64,000 nt of DNA from Terriglobus sp. RCC_193 (GTDB lineage Bacteria > Acidobacteriota > Terriglobia > Terriglobales > Acidobacteriaceae), in NCBI RefSeq assembly GCF_041355105.1, contig NZ_JBFUPK010000004.1, forward strand, positions 123,296 through 187,295, written 5' to 3'. The notes under the pieces were generated by a model. That model worked only from the letters and a program-made list of their open reading frames with translations, was not told the origin of the DNA and did no database searches. This document shows, one piece after another, positions 29,201-37,087 of this stretch (its first letter is position 1; the number at the start of each line of letters is the position of its first letter). The translations under genes and the position numbers were made by a program.

Positions 29201-29397
29201 ACACCCACATCATGGAACATGTCGCGTTTCAGCTTAAGTTAGACATGTTTGACGTGTTTAACCATCCCAGCTTTGGCAATCCCGGCACCACAGCACAGAG
29301 CGGCGCCACTTTCGGCGTCATTACAGCGACACGATTCCCCATTGGCGACCTTGGGTCCTCGCGTCAGTTGCAAATCTCAGGAAAACTGACTTTTTAA
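26212..29397 (+). CDS. Oar-like TonB-dependent receptor with carboxypeptidase-regulatory domain
   Basis: A 1061-residue outer-membrane protein with a signal peptide ending at SVAHAQ (about residue 23), a carboxypeptidase-regulatory domain (LSGVVKDPQGALIPNATVTV) to about residue 105, a plug domain with IPLNGRHFLDLTVLTPGGV and FQINGINLNDISNAQ, and a long barrel that ends LQISGKLTF. It shares layout with the receptor at 15339-18650, and typical late landmarks such as NFDLSLAKN and FDVFNHPSFGNPG are visible. The substrate is unknown; the M28 peptidase upstream makes peptides a reasonable guess only. A terminator follows. Confidence 0.9.
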   Translation: MTRFSRSLYVSIAVAATSVAHAQTTATLSGVVKDPQGALIPNATVTVHSSATGAERSVVSGNSGEYVLPSLQPGEYTVTVAASGFATFKVEKFVLQVDQKADLPIQLSVGAEGVTVQVEGGAPVIDAGTMTVGQVIDKTTVQEIPLNGRHFLDLTVLTPGGVTAPASGNLTAPSRGVGAFSFLTAGNRDDSVNFQINGINLNDISNAQIVFQPSINTTSEVKINNSTPSAEYGRNSGSVTNVSTRSGNNEFHGEVFEYVRNNSFDARNFFNPKGQAQVPLKRHNFGASVGGPIWRNKTFFFASYEALRQHQGLSVNTIVLTDAQRAGVTDPISLQLMQFIPESPGGVYTGFINGPVNIDQGTMDILHNFSQNDTLHGFYAFQEDIRTEPTTQGNTLPGFGDHRPGYRQIATINETHVFSPSLINEFRLGANRVNVSFISNFTQGASSFGMNNFPAGVTPAAGIPQTTISTTGINIGGPSGFPSGRIDTLGALSDALTYIHGKHSVKFGGEYRRYLNANFSLDAGTLSFGPSAALTTTGGAVVTPARTAIQNFQLGRATGFSITPQSNTSRVFGNALGTFVQDTWKVTPNLTIEAGFRFEWFGTPTLGAGKATIFNPADQTLNSVGSPGYKDLYSQNYNYMPRLGFTYDPFGKGNTVLRGGYSIAADQPLSGLVTTLSANPPYTNRVSYTASASGTFTQGSSTYLPSIPLNALYASAAATAISVGAVQNNYKNGTIQSYNLNLQQSLPMNMALSIGYYGSVGRHLRQSLNVNQINPTTTVRNFTKISASSPISPNASLNANVTQASSIGQSNYNAMWLNIRKNMGRGFQVNATYQLSKSLDLGSGTGTQFTDSTRPYLNYGPSDFDTRHRISGNAVYQLPFKGNRLVEGYQISGILQWQTGNPLNIITTSTYTGTTGVQHPTLLQPVQYRKDYVYSGTSPTVRWFASGGADNNPGGTVCTAVTSGCTFYAPTSGFGTMGRNALVGPGFANFDLSLAKNTHIMEHVAFQLKLDMFDVFNHPSFGNPGTTAQSGATFGVITATRFPIGDLGSSRQLQISGKLTF

Positions 29398-29417
29398 GGG
29401 AAACTCCATCTGTCCGA

Positions 29418-29451
29418 GCCGCCGTCGCCTTCGGGCACGGCGGCATTCTTT
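29418..29451 (+). terminator. Terminator of the second receptor gene
   Basis: GCCGCCGT at 29418-29425 pairs with ACGGCGGC at 29437-29444, followed by ATTCTTT. Confidence 0.75.
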
Positions 29452-29574
29452 GTATCGGGCCTTCCCATGAAACGCTTTATCCGCCGAGGCGTCCAAAACG
29501 GATAACAGGCTTTAGAATGAATTGAGCTTTATTCCGGCAGCAAGACTGGCCGCCGGACCCAGGGGTTTTCAGGC

Positions 29575-31386
29575 ATGGTTTCACTCTTCGGGAAGACGGC
29601 ACTGCCGCGTTCCTTCTTCATTCGCCGTGGCGTTGCGGTCGCTCTTTTGATGGGCGGTATCGCGGCTTCCGCATGCGCGCAGCAGTCGCTTCCTCCGGGA
29701 ACCACCTCCGCCACACCCGACGACCAGACGCCCACCGCCGTCCTCAGCAATAACTCCGGCAAGAAGACGCGTAAGTCCACGGAAGAGAAGAAGGACGACA
29801 AGGTCGTCAAGTCAAAGGACACCGTCAAGAGCGAGAAGGCCCGCAAGCAGCAGATGAAGGTGAATCCGCTGGGCGACGTCAAGAGCTCGCAGCCGGACAA
29901 GCTGCTGTATGACAAGGCGATGGTCGCCATCAACAAGGGCCGCTTCGAAGTCGCCCGCCTTGATCTGCAGACGCTGCTCTCCACCTATCCGGATTCTGAA
30001 TACCAGATGCGTTCCAAGCTGGCGTTCGCCGACAGCTGGTATCGCGAAGGCGGCAGCGCCGCGCTGGCACAGGCTGAAACCGAATACCACGACTTCATCA
30101 TCTTCTTCCCGAATGCACCGGAAGCCGCGGAAGCGCAGATGCGCATCGGCGACATCTACTTCAAGCAGATGGACCGCCCCGACCGCGACTATACCAAGGG
30201 CATCCACGCGCAGGAAGAGTACCGCACCATGCTCGCGCAGTACCCGGATTCCTCGCTGATTCCGGAGGCCAAGCAGCATCTGCGTGAAGTGCAGGAAGTG
30301 CTTGCCCAGCGCGAACATTCCATCGGCGAGTTCTACGCCACCCACGAGAACTGGGTCGCAAGCATTGCACGTCTGCAGACCGTGGTCGACAGCTATCCGC
30401 TTTACAGCCACATTGACCAGGTGCTCATCAGCCTGGGCGATGCCTACGAAGCGCAGTCGCGCTTCATCCGCACACTGCAACTGCCGGAAGACGCAAAGGC
30501 ACGCCTGCTGAGGACCTATGACGATCAGGCTGCTGCTGCTTACACTCGCGTGGCCACGCAGTACGCTGCATCGCCCCACGTGGAGGATGCGCGCGACCGT
30601 CTGGACGCCATGAACCGGCCCATTCCGGAGCCCACGCCGGAGCAGCTTGCTGCCAGCCAGGCACTGGAAGACAGCCGTCAGACATACACGCTGGCCAATC
30701 GCGCCAAGGGCCTGATCTTCCGCGGACCGGACACCGTGCAGACCGCCCGTATCGGTGATCCCACGTTGTCTGACCCCAAGGCGACGGTTGCGCCGGAAGT
30801 GGCCCGTCGCAGCGAAGCCGCTTACAAGGCCGCACTCGATCCTAAGGCCACCATGCCAGCCGTTGGCAAGAATGCTCCTGCGGCCAGTGAAGCTCCTGCT
30901 GCCGATGCTCCCGCTGCCGGAACTACCGCTGGAGCCGGAAGCGCGCCTGCCTCGTTGCAGGACATTCCTGCTACAGACAGCGTTGCACCCACCTCTGCCG
31001 GTAGCAGCTTTACCGATACCCCGACGGGCGTTGCCACACCGACCTCCACCGGCGGCAGCCGCAGCACCGGCGTGACTATCCTCTCGCCCGGAGCCACGGA
31101 CAGCACTGGCAACTCCTCCACACCGCCGCCCGCTGGCAGCGTCCCGGCTGGCACCATCTCCGGTGTAGGCCCACGGAGCAACACAGAACTGCCCGCAGTG
31201 GAAAAGGCCGCGGATGCGCCGGAGACCGTGAACGACGTCGCCGGACAGAAGACACCCGCTGGTCAGGCTCCTGTACTGGATAAGAACGGCAAGCCCAAGA
31301 AGGTGAAGCCGCAGATCGATAAGGACGAAGAGTCCTCCAGCACGCAGAAGAAAAAGAAGGGTCTCAAGAAGCTCAACCCCTTCTAA
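29575..31386 (+). CDS. bamD: BamD-like outer membrane assembly lipoprotein
   Basis: A 603-residue protein. A signal peptide ends near AASACAQQ (the Cys sits in a weak lipobox), a Lys/Thr-rich linker follows, then TPR-like repeats at about residues 100-350 with LYDKAMVAINKGRFEVARLD, FFPNAPEAAEAQMRIGDIYF and HIDQVLISLGDAYEAQSRF, the pattern of BamD. BamD is the TPR lipoprotein partner of BamA in inserting barrels such as the receptors here. The last 250 residues are an Ala/Pro/Thr/Ser-rich low-complexity tail ending in a Lys-rich KKKKGLKKLNPF, far longer than the 245-residue E. coli BamD. The family call is good, the tail role unknown. Confidence 0.8.
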   Translation: MVSLFGKTALPRSFFIRRGVAVALLMGGIAASACAQQSLPPGTTSATPDDQTPTAVLSNNSGKKTRKSTEEKKDDKVVKSKDTVKSEKARKQQMKVNPLGDVKSSQPDKLLYDKAMVAINKGRFEVARLDLQTLLSTYPDSEYQMRSKLAFADSWYREGGSAALAQAETEYHDFIIFFPNAPEAAEAQMRIGDIYFKQMDRPDRDYTKGIHAQEEYRTMLAQYPDSSLIPEAKQHLREVQEVLAQREHSIGEFYATHENWVASIARLQTVVDSYPLYSHIDQVLISLGDAYEAQSRFIRTLQLPEDAKARLLRTYDDQAAAAYTRVATQYAASPHVEDARDRLDAMNRPIPEPTPEQLAASQALEDSRQTYTLANRAKGLIFRGPDTVQTARIGDPTLSDPKATVAPEVARRSEAAYKAALDPKATMPAVGKNAPAASEAPAADAPAAGTTAGAGSAPASLQDIPATDSVAPTSAGSSFTDTPTGVATPTSTGGSRSTGVTILSPGATDSTGNSSTPPPAGSVPAGTISGVGPRSNTELPAVEKAADAPETVNDVAGQKTPAGQAPVLDKNGKPKKVKPQIDKDEESSSTQKKKKGLKKLNPF

Positions 31387-31412
31387 ACATCTGCAGCACG
31401 TTTAGAACGCGA

Positions 31413-31444
31413 AACCCCGCCATCCATCGGCGGGGTTACGCTTT
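31413..31444 (+). terminator. Terminator of the bamD-like gene
   Basis: AACCCCGCC at 31413-31421 pairs with GGCGGGGTT at 31429-31437; ACGCTTTT follows. Confidence 0.8.
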
Positions 31445-31449
31445 TCGCA

Positions 31450-31805
31450 ACAAGCGAAGCTCAAACGGACGAAGTCCGTCCAGCGAAGCTCTTAGTTTGT
31501 CCAGCGAAGCTCGTACGGTCGAAGACCGTCATTCTGAGCGGAGCGAAGAATCCCGGCAGAGTCTCTCGCAGCAAAAAAGCCAAACGCTTTCAGGCGACAA
31601 GTCCGGGTCCCCAGGTTCGCGAAGCTAACCTGGGTATTCGTGCGAAGCACGAAGACCGTCATCCTGAGCGAAACGCAGTGGAGCCGAAGGACCTGCATTC
31701 TTTTCGCACCACTACGATGCGACCGGGAGCGGGTGCCCCACATCTCGATCCTGAGATGTGGGCCAGCTTCGCAAAGCGAAGCTCTAACGCACAACGTGCG
31801 TCTTC
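31450..31805. repeat. Cluster of palindromic repeats
   Basis: This gene-free patch holds several repeat kinds: CAGCGAAGCTC three times between 31453 and 31512 (first copy differs by one base), GTCATTCTGAGCGGAGCGAAG at 31528-31548, GTCATCCTGAGCGAAACGCAG at 31658-31678 followed by CCGAAGGACCTGC, the palindrome CCCAGGTTCGCGAAGCTAAC inside 31601-31635, and CCCACATCTC/GAGATGTGGG at 31737-31762. The 31387-31926 gap has no credible gene. Confidence 0.8.
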
Positions 31806-31926
31806 TCCTGGAGGGGGCAGGGCTTAAGGACTTCACAGACGAAGTGCGGCTTCAGCCGCCGAGGGAATGCAACTCCAAACCATTTTCCATGACGCACAAA
31901 ACAGCAACGCGCTACACTTGCAATCC

Positions 31927-33147
31927 ATGCGACCCCTAAGCCTGTTCGCCGCCGCCTGTTTTGCTGTTCTACCTCTTGCCCATGCACAGACCGCGTCCTC
32001 TCCCGCCTCCGCGCAGGGCATGGTCGCTCCACCGCAGATCATCTCGCCTGATGTTGCGACCGACGGCACGGTGACCTTCCGCGTCGAAGCGCCCAACGCG
32101 AAAAAGGTCACGGTCACGGTAGAAGGCATGGCCAAGGCCGTGGACATGCAGCAGAACCAGAACAACGGCGTATGGGAGGCCACCGTCGGCCCACTGCGCG
32201 CCGATTACTACGGCTACACCTTCGCCATTGACGGCAAACGCACACTCGATCCGCGCAACGCGGACATCCGCCCCAACCTCATCAGCCCCACCACCGTCGT
32301 CCACATCCCCGGAGCCACGCCGCTCCCGTGGGAGATGCAGGACATCCCGCACGGCGAAGTCACACACATCTACTACCGCTCAAAGCTTGTTACTCCCAGC
32401 GCGGACGACGACGGCTACCGCAGCATCTGGGTCTACACACCGCCGGGTTACGACGCCAAACGCAAAGAGAAGTACCCCGTCCTCTATCTGAACCACGGCT
32501 ACTCCGACGACTCCAACGGATGGACGCAGGCAGGCCAGGCGAACCTCATCATGGACTCGCTTCTGCATGACGGCAAGATCAAGCCGATGGTCGTCGTTAT
32601 GCCGCTGGGCTATGGCACCATGTCCATCGTGCACGCGGGGTGGAACCGCGTCGGCAGCATGATCTGGAAGAACCAGCAGCTTTATGCCGACCAGCTTCTG
32701 CATGAGGTCATCCCCATGGCCGAAGCGCGTTACAACATCGCAAAAGATCGCAATCACCGCGCAATTGCAGGATTGTCGATGGGCGGTGGCCACAGCATCT
32801 ACACCGGCCTCAACCACCCGGAGACCTTCGCATATGTTGGGGCTTTCTCCTCGGCCGTCATCTCACCCGCTTTTGAAGCGAACGGCTGGCGTCCCGCAGT
32901 GGATGGTGCGGAACTCGACAAGGGATTCGATGCGATTGTCCCGAATGCGAAGACGCAGCAGCCGGTAAAACTCTTCTGGATGAGCTGCGGCACGGAAGAC
33001 TCGCTCATGCCCGCCAACCGCGCCTTCGGCAAGTGGGCGAAGACAAACATCAAGGGCGATGTGCAGACCCGCGAAACCCCCGGCATGCACACCTGGATGG
33101 TCTGGCGCGATGACCTGGTGGACTTCACTCCATTGCTGTTCCGCTAG
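31927..33147 (+). CDS. secreted esterase, alpha/beta hydrolase with N-terminal CBM48/E-set domain
   Basis: About 406 residues from the ATG at 31927, which gives a clean signal peptide (MRPLSLFAAACFAVLPLAHA); the frame is open 20 codons further up but that part lies in repeat sequence. Residues 30-130 form an E-set/CBM48-like domain (TFRVEAPNAKKVTVTVEGM), and the rest is a Fes/feruloyl esterase D-type hydrolase with GYSDDSNGWT, the nucleophile elbow AGLSMGGG, and a late His in GMHTWMVWRDDL. It probably cleaves esters on plant polysaccharides or similar material. A terminator follows. Confidence 0.87.
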   Translation: MRPLSLFAAACFAVLPLAHAQTASSPASAQGMVAPPQIISPDVATDGTVTFRVEAPNAKKVTVTVEGMAKAVDMQQNQNNGVWEATVGPLRADYYGYTFAIDGKRTLDPRNADIRPNLISPTTVVHIPGATPLPWEMQDIPHGEVTHIYYRSKLVTPSADDDGYRSIWVYTPPGYDAKRKEKYPVLYLNHGYSDDSNGWTQAGQANLIMDSLLHDGKIKPMVVVMPLGYGTMSIVHAGWNRVGSMIWKNQQLYADQLLHEVIPMAEARYNIAKDRNHRAIAGLSMGGGHSIYTGLNHPETFAYVGAFSSAVISPAFEANGWRPAVDGAELDKGFDAIVPNAKTQQPVKLFWMSCGTEDSLMPANRAFGKWAKTNIKGDVQTRETPGMHTWMVWRDDLVDFTPLLFR

Positions 33148-33168
33148 AACTTGGAAATGAGAAAGAGA

Positions 33169-33205
33169 ACGCAGTGGTCGCCGTGATCACTGCGTTTTCC
33201 TTTTC
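33169..33205 (+). terminator. Terminator of the esterase gene
   Basis: AACGCAGTG at 33169-33177 pairs with CACTGCGTT at 33188-33196; TTCCTTTTCT follows. Confidence 0.75.
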
Positions 33206-33298
33206 TCCTGAATTGCTGAACGGCGACGAGTTTCCTCCAACCTGACACCACGTTTATTACTGCGCACCCATCCAACGAAACGTGCAGGAGGTAAGCGC

Positions 33299-33838
33299 GT
33301 GAGTTCTCTGGCAGATCCAACCGGCTTAAAGCCGATCGACAAAAAAGAGGGTCTGGTTCAGGTCATCATTGAAACGCCCGCAGCAAGTCGCAATAAGTTC
33401 GCCTTCGATCCAGATCGGAAAATCTTCGCGCTGAAGAAAGTTCTCCCAGCTGGCATGACCTTCCCCTATGACTTCGGATTTCTGCCACGGACAAAGGCCG
33501 GCGATGGCGATCCCATTGATGTCCTGCTCCTGATGGATGTGCCTGCCTATCCCGGTATCTCGGTAATGGCGCGCCTCATCGGCGTCATCGAAGGGGAGCA
33601 GATCGATGGTAAGAAGAAGATTCGCAATGATCGCCTGGTCGCCGTCGCAGAGGCGAATCACATGTACGCGAACGTGAAGAAGCTGAACGACCTTCCGCGC
33701 AAGTGGATCACTGAGTTGGAGGTGTTCTTCGTGAACTACCACAATCTGGAAGGCAAGAAGTTCAGGCTTCTTGGCACAAAGGGCGCAGACACCGCCATGA
33801 AACTCATTCGGCAGGCGGAAAAGGCAGTGAAGGGGTAA
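33299..33838 (+). CDS. ppa: inorganic pyrophosphatase, family I
   Basis: A 179-residue protein with the soluble family I pattern: VIIETPAASRNKFAFD near residue 23, FPYDFGFLPRTKAGDGDPIDVLLLMD near 55-80 (the metal-binding Asp set), and KKKIRNDRLVAV near 104. It hydrolyses pyrophosphate in the cytoplasm, pulling biosynthetic reactions such as the aminoacylation done by ValS next door. The start is GTG at 33299 preceded by CAGGAGGT at an optimal distance. A terminator-like hairpin separates it from valS. Confidence 0.92.
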   Translation: MSSLADPTGLKPIDKKEGLVQVIIETPAASRNKFAFDPDRKIFALKKVLPAGMTFPYDFGFLPRTKAGDGDPIDVLLLMDVPAYPGISVMARLIGVIEGEQIDGKKKIRNDRLVAVAEANHMYANVKKLNDLPRKWITELEVFFVNYHNLEGKKFRLLGTKGADTAMKLIRQAEKAVKG

Positions 33839-33862
33839 GCGCGAGTCATTCACGGTATCCTG

Positions 33863-33892
33863 AAAGGAGCGCACAACAGCGCTCCTTTTCTT
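33863..33892 (+). terminator. Terminator-like hairpin ending at the valS start codon
   Basis: AAAGGAGCGC at 33863-33872 pairs perfectly with GCGCTCCTTT at 33879-33888; TCTT follows and then directly the valS ATG at 33893. The only Shine-Dalgarno-like sequence (AAGGAG) is inside the 5' arm. Confidence 0.7.
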
Positions 33893-36646
33893 ATGCCGAA
33901 CGAACTTCCCAAAGCCTACGACCCCGCCGCCATCGAACAGAAATGGGCGGACTTCTGGGTCACTGAAAAACTCTTCGATACCCCGCTGAACCAGCCCTCC
34001 GATGGCCGCAAGCCCTTTGTCATGCTGCTGCCGCCGCCCAATGTCACGGGCCGTCTGCACATGGGCCACATGCTCAACCAGACGGAGATGGATATTCTCG
34101 CTCGCTGGCACCGCATGTTGGGCGAAGAAAGCGTCTGGGTGCCCGGCACCGACCACGCCGGCATCGCCACGCAGATGATGGTGGAAAAGCAGCTCAAGGC
34201 GGAAGGCGCCAACCGCAAAGAGCTTGGCCGCGACGCGTTCCTTGAGCGTGTCTGGCAGTGGAAGTCGCAGTACGGCGGCGCCATCACCACGCAGATGAAG
34301 CGCCTCGGTGCCAGTGTCGATTGGGGCCGCGAATACTTCACCATGGACGAGAACCTGTCCAACGCTGTGACGGAAGCCTTCGTGCGCCTGCATGAACAGG
34401 GCCTCATCTATCGCGGCAGCTACATCGTCAACTGGGACCCCGTCCAGCAGACGGCCGTGTCCGACCTCGAAGTCGAACACAAGGAAACCGTCGGCAAGAT
34501 TTATCACCTGCGCTATCCCTTCGCGGACGGCAGCGGCTCCATCGTGATTGCAACCACGCGCCCTGAGACCATGCTCGGTGACGTTGCCGTTGTGGTGAAC
34601 CCGGATGACGAACGTTACAAGGCACTCCTCGGCAAGACCATCAAGCTGCCTCTCGTAGGCCGCGAAATTCCGCTGCTTGCCGATGAATGGGCCAAGCCTG
34701 AGTTCGGTACTGGCGCGGTGAAGGTCACACCCGCACACGATCCCAATGACTACGAGATCGGCAAGCGTCATTCATTAGCCGAACTAACCATCATGGACGA
34801 GACCGCGCACATTGACCTGCCCGGTTCGCCGTATCACGGTCTCGATCGCTACGAAGCACGCAAGCGCATCCTCGAAGACCTGGAAGCGCAGGGCCTGCTC
34901 GTTGAAGTGAAGGACCACACGCTGGCCATCGCCACATCGCAGCGCAGTGGCGCCGTCATTGAGCCGCGCCTGTCCATGCAGTGGTTTATCAAAATTCAGC
35001 CGCTTGCAGACAAGGCCATCGCCGCAGTTGAAGAAGGCCACATCAAGTTCACGCCGCCCATGTACGCCAAGACGTACTTTGAGTGGATGCGCAACATCCA
35101 CGACTGGTGCATCTCACGCCAGCTCTGGTGGGGCCACCGCATCCCGGCATATCACTGCCCGCAATGCGGAACAACATGCGTTGCACGCACACGCCCTGAA
35201 AAGTGCGGCTCCTGCGATCACGCAGAACTGCAGCAGGAAACCGACGTCCTCGACACATGGTTCTCCTCAGGCCTTCTGCCGTTCACGGTCTTCGGCTGGC
35301 CGGAACCAACAGAAGACTCTGCAAAGTTCTATCCGACGGACCTTCTCGTCACGGGCTTTGACATCCTCTTCTTCTGGGTCGCGCGCATGATCATGCTGGG
35401 CACGCACTTCATGCTCGACGTGCCCATGCCCGACGGCAGCAAGCGCGAACTGAAAGACGCCGTACCCTTCCGCGACGTGTACATCCACGCACTCGTGCGC
35501 GACGCGGACCGCCAGAAGATGTCCAAGACCAAGGGCAACGTGGTTGACCCCATCTCGATCATTGAGCGCTTCGGTACAGACGCAGTGCGCTTCACACTCG
35601 CATCGCAGGCATCGCCCGGCACGGACATCGCCTTTAGCGAAGCCCGCACCGAAGGCTATCGTGCCTTCGCCAACAAGATCTGGAACGCCGCACGCTTCCT
35701 CTTCCTGCAGATCGACCGCGCACGCACCGCCGGTTACAAGATGACGATGGGCGCAGCCAACCCCGTTGGTGCTCTGCCGGAGATCACACCCATTGAAACG
35801 CGTTGGATCTTTGCGCGCCTCAACGCGGTCACGGTCGAAGTGGACAAGGCGCTGAAGGACTACCGCTTCGACGAAGCCGCCAACGCTGTCTACCAGTTCT
35901 TCTGGGGCGAGTTCTGCGATTGGTACCTCGAACTCGTCAAGCTGCGCCTCGACTTCCCGGAAGTGCAGGAAGGCGAGCAGCCCATCCAGAACCCAGAGAC
36001 GGCCATCTCGCTCGCAGGTCTGGTCGGCGTGTTCGAAGCATCGCTGCGTCTGTTGTCGCCGTTCATGCCCTTCCTCACAGAAGAGTTGTGGCACGCGCTG
36101 TACGAGGGCAAGCCTTACGCAAAGAGTATCGCGCTCACACGCTTCCCGCAGCCCAGCGATTTCCCGGCAGACGACACCGCTGTCTCCGCCATCAGCACGT
36201 TGCAGGAACTCATCGTCACCATCCGCGGCCTGCGCAAAGACCTGGGCGTTCCCGAAAAGGAACCAACTCCCATCCTTGTCCACGGCGACCACCGCACCCT
36301 CGCGCTCGCCGACGCACACCGCGACATGCTGGCAAAACTCGCGCGCGTCAGCGATGTGGACTTTGCCTCAGAAACACTCACCGGAACCGACGCACGTTCC
36401 GGCGTAGGTTTTGACGTACGTGTGGTCTACGAGCGACAGATCGATGTCCCCGCAGAACGCGAACGCCTGACCAAGGAGATCACCAAGCTCACCAAAGGGT
36501 TAGAGGCAGCCAACCGCCAGCTTGGCAACGAAGCTTTCCTCGTCAAGGCTCCGGCAAACGTCATCGAAGGCCTGAAGAAACAGCAGTCTGAGACGCAGTT
36601 GCTGTATGACAAGGCAAAGGCCGCGCTCGAAGCCCTGCCCGCATAA
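33893..36646 (+). CDS. valS: valine--tRNA ligase
   Basis: A 917-residue class I synthetase with HIGH-type PPPNVTGRLHMGHML near residue 48, the editing domain with TTRPETMLGDVAVVVNP near 222, KMSKTKGNVVDP near 541, a zinc-type CPQCGTTC/CGSCDH segment near 422-442, and a C-terminal coiled-coil arm from about residue 845. It charges tRNA-Val and edits threonine. The N-terminal MPNELPKAYDPAAIEQKW fits the family start, yet no ribosome-binding site is accessible: a terminator-like hairpin ends 4 bases before the ATG. A strong terminator follows. Confidence 0.97.
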   Translation: MPNELPKAYDPAAIEQKWADFWVTEKLFDTPLNQPSDGRKPFVMLLPPPNVTGRLHMGHMLNQTEMDILARWHRMLGEESVWVPGTDHAGIATQMMVEKQLKAEGANRKELGRDAFLERVWQWKSQYGGAITTQMKRLGASVDWGREYFTMDENLSNAVTEAFVRLHEQGLIYRGSYIVNWDPVQQTAVSDLEVEHKETVGKIYHLRYPFADGSGSIVIATTRPETMLGDVAVVVNPDDERYKALLGKTIKLPLVGREIPLLADEWAKPEFGTGAVKVTPAHDPNDYEIGKRHSLAELTIMDETAHIDLPGSPYHGLDRYEARKRILEDLEAQGLLVEVKDHTLAIATSQRSGAVIEPRLSMQWFIKIQPLADKAIAAVEEGHIKFTPPMYAKTYFEWMRNIHDWCISRQLWWGHRIPAYHCPQCGTTCVARTRPEKCGSCDHAELQQETDVLDTWFSSGLLPFTVFGWPEPTEDSAKFYPTDLLVTGFDILFFWVARMIMLGTHFMLDVPMPDGSKRELKDAVPFRDVYIHALVRDADRQKMSKTKGNVVDPISIIERFGTDAVRFTLASQASPGTDIAFSEARTEGYRAFANKIWNAARFLFLQIDRARTAGYKMTMGAANPVGALPEITPIETRWIFARLNAVTVEVDKALKDYRFDEAANAVYQFFWGEFCDWYLELVKLRLDFPEVQEGEQPIQNPETAISLAGLVGVFEASLRLLSPFMPFLTEELWHALYEGKPYAKSIALTRFPQPSDFPADDTAVSAISTLQELIVTIRGLRKDLGVPEKEPTPILVHGDHRTLALADAHRDMLAKLARVSDVDFASETLTGTDARSGVGFDVRVVYERQIDVPAERERLTKEITKLTKGLEAANRQLGNEAFLVKAPANVIEGLKKQQSETQLLYDKAKAALEALPA

Positions 36647-36671
36647 ACGCATAAGTACATAGCAAGCCAAT

Positions 36672-36710
36672 GGGATGCCGGACTTAGCAATAAGTCCGGC
36701 ATCCCGTTTT
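36672..36710 (+). terminator. Terminator of valS
   Basis: GGGATGCCGGACTTA at 36672-36686 pairs perfectly over 15 bases with 36691-36705 around GCAA; GTTTT follows. Confidence 0.92.
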
Positions 36711-37087
36711 CGTCTTTGCGATGCGCCTCTTGTAGAACTCTGGGGAGCCCATAGCCGCGTTGAGTGTCTATATCGCCAGCCGTAAGAGTATTTGTATTGC
36801 GGCAGGAGCACGCAAGAAGATTTTTGATTGCATATAGCAAACTACATAGGTACTATTGGCACGTCCAAAGGAGTTATCGACTGACGTAGCTTCAGGCGTT
36901 TGGCTTTAAAGGACAAACCGAGCAGCAACTGAATTATTAGGAACAAGCTGATTGTCGGGCAAAAAAGAGACACAACAGACCCATATCTGAATTTTTCGAA
37001 AACGATTGCAATTTTTCCAAACCAAACTCACGCTGCCGCGTATATCTAGGTGCAGCCCTTTAATCTGGTTCCTTCGGGAGTAACTTC
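36711..37087 (+). promoter_or_regulatory. Long AT-rich leader of the TIGR03435 operon
   Basis: No gene is seen. The region from about 36900 to 37030 is clearly richer in A and T than its surroundings, with runs such as GCAAAAAAGAG and GAATTTTTCGAAAACGATTG, as expected for a promoter upstream region. GCGTATATC at 37038-37046 and GTGCAGCCCT at 37050-37059 recur before the next gene. Confidence 0.5.
37038..37059 (+). promoter_or_regulatory. Shared leader motif, copy 1
   Basis: GCGTATATC, three variable bases, then GTGCAGCCCT. TATATC could serve as a -10 box. The same motif lies at 38341-38362, the same way before the paralogous gene. Confidence 0.55.

Noticed and set aside
31640..31939. Short open frame across the repeat cluster
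   Set aside because: Built from palindromic repeats and overlapping the esterase start; no protein pattern.
36857..36875. TGGCAC resembling the -24 part of a sigma-54 promoter before the TIGR03435 operon
   Set aside because: No GC/TTGC element at the proper -12 distance.
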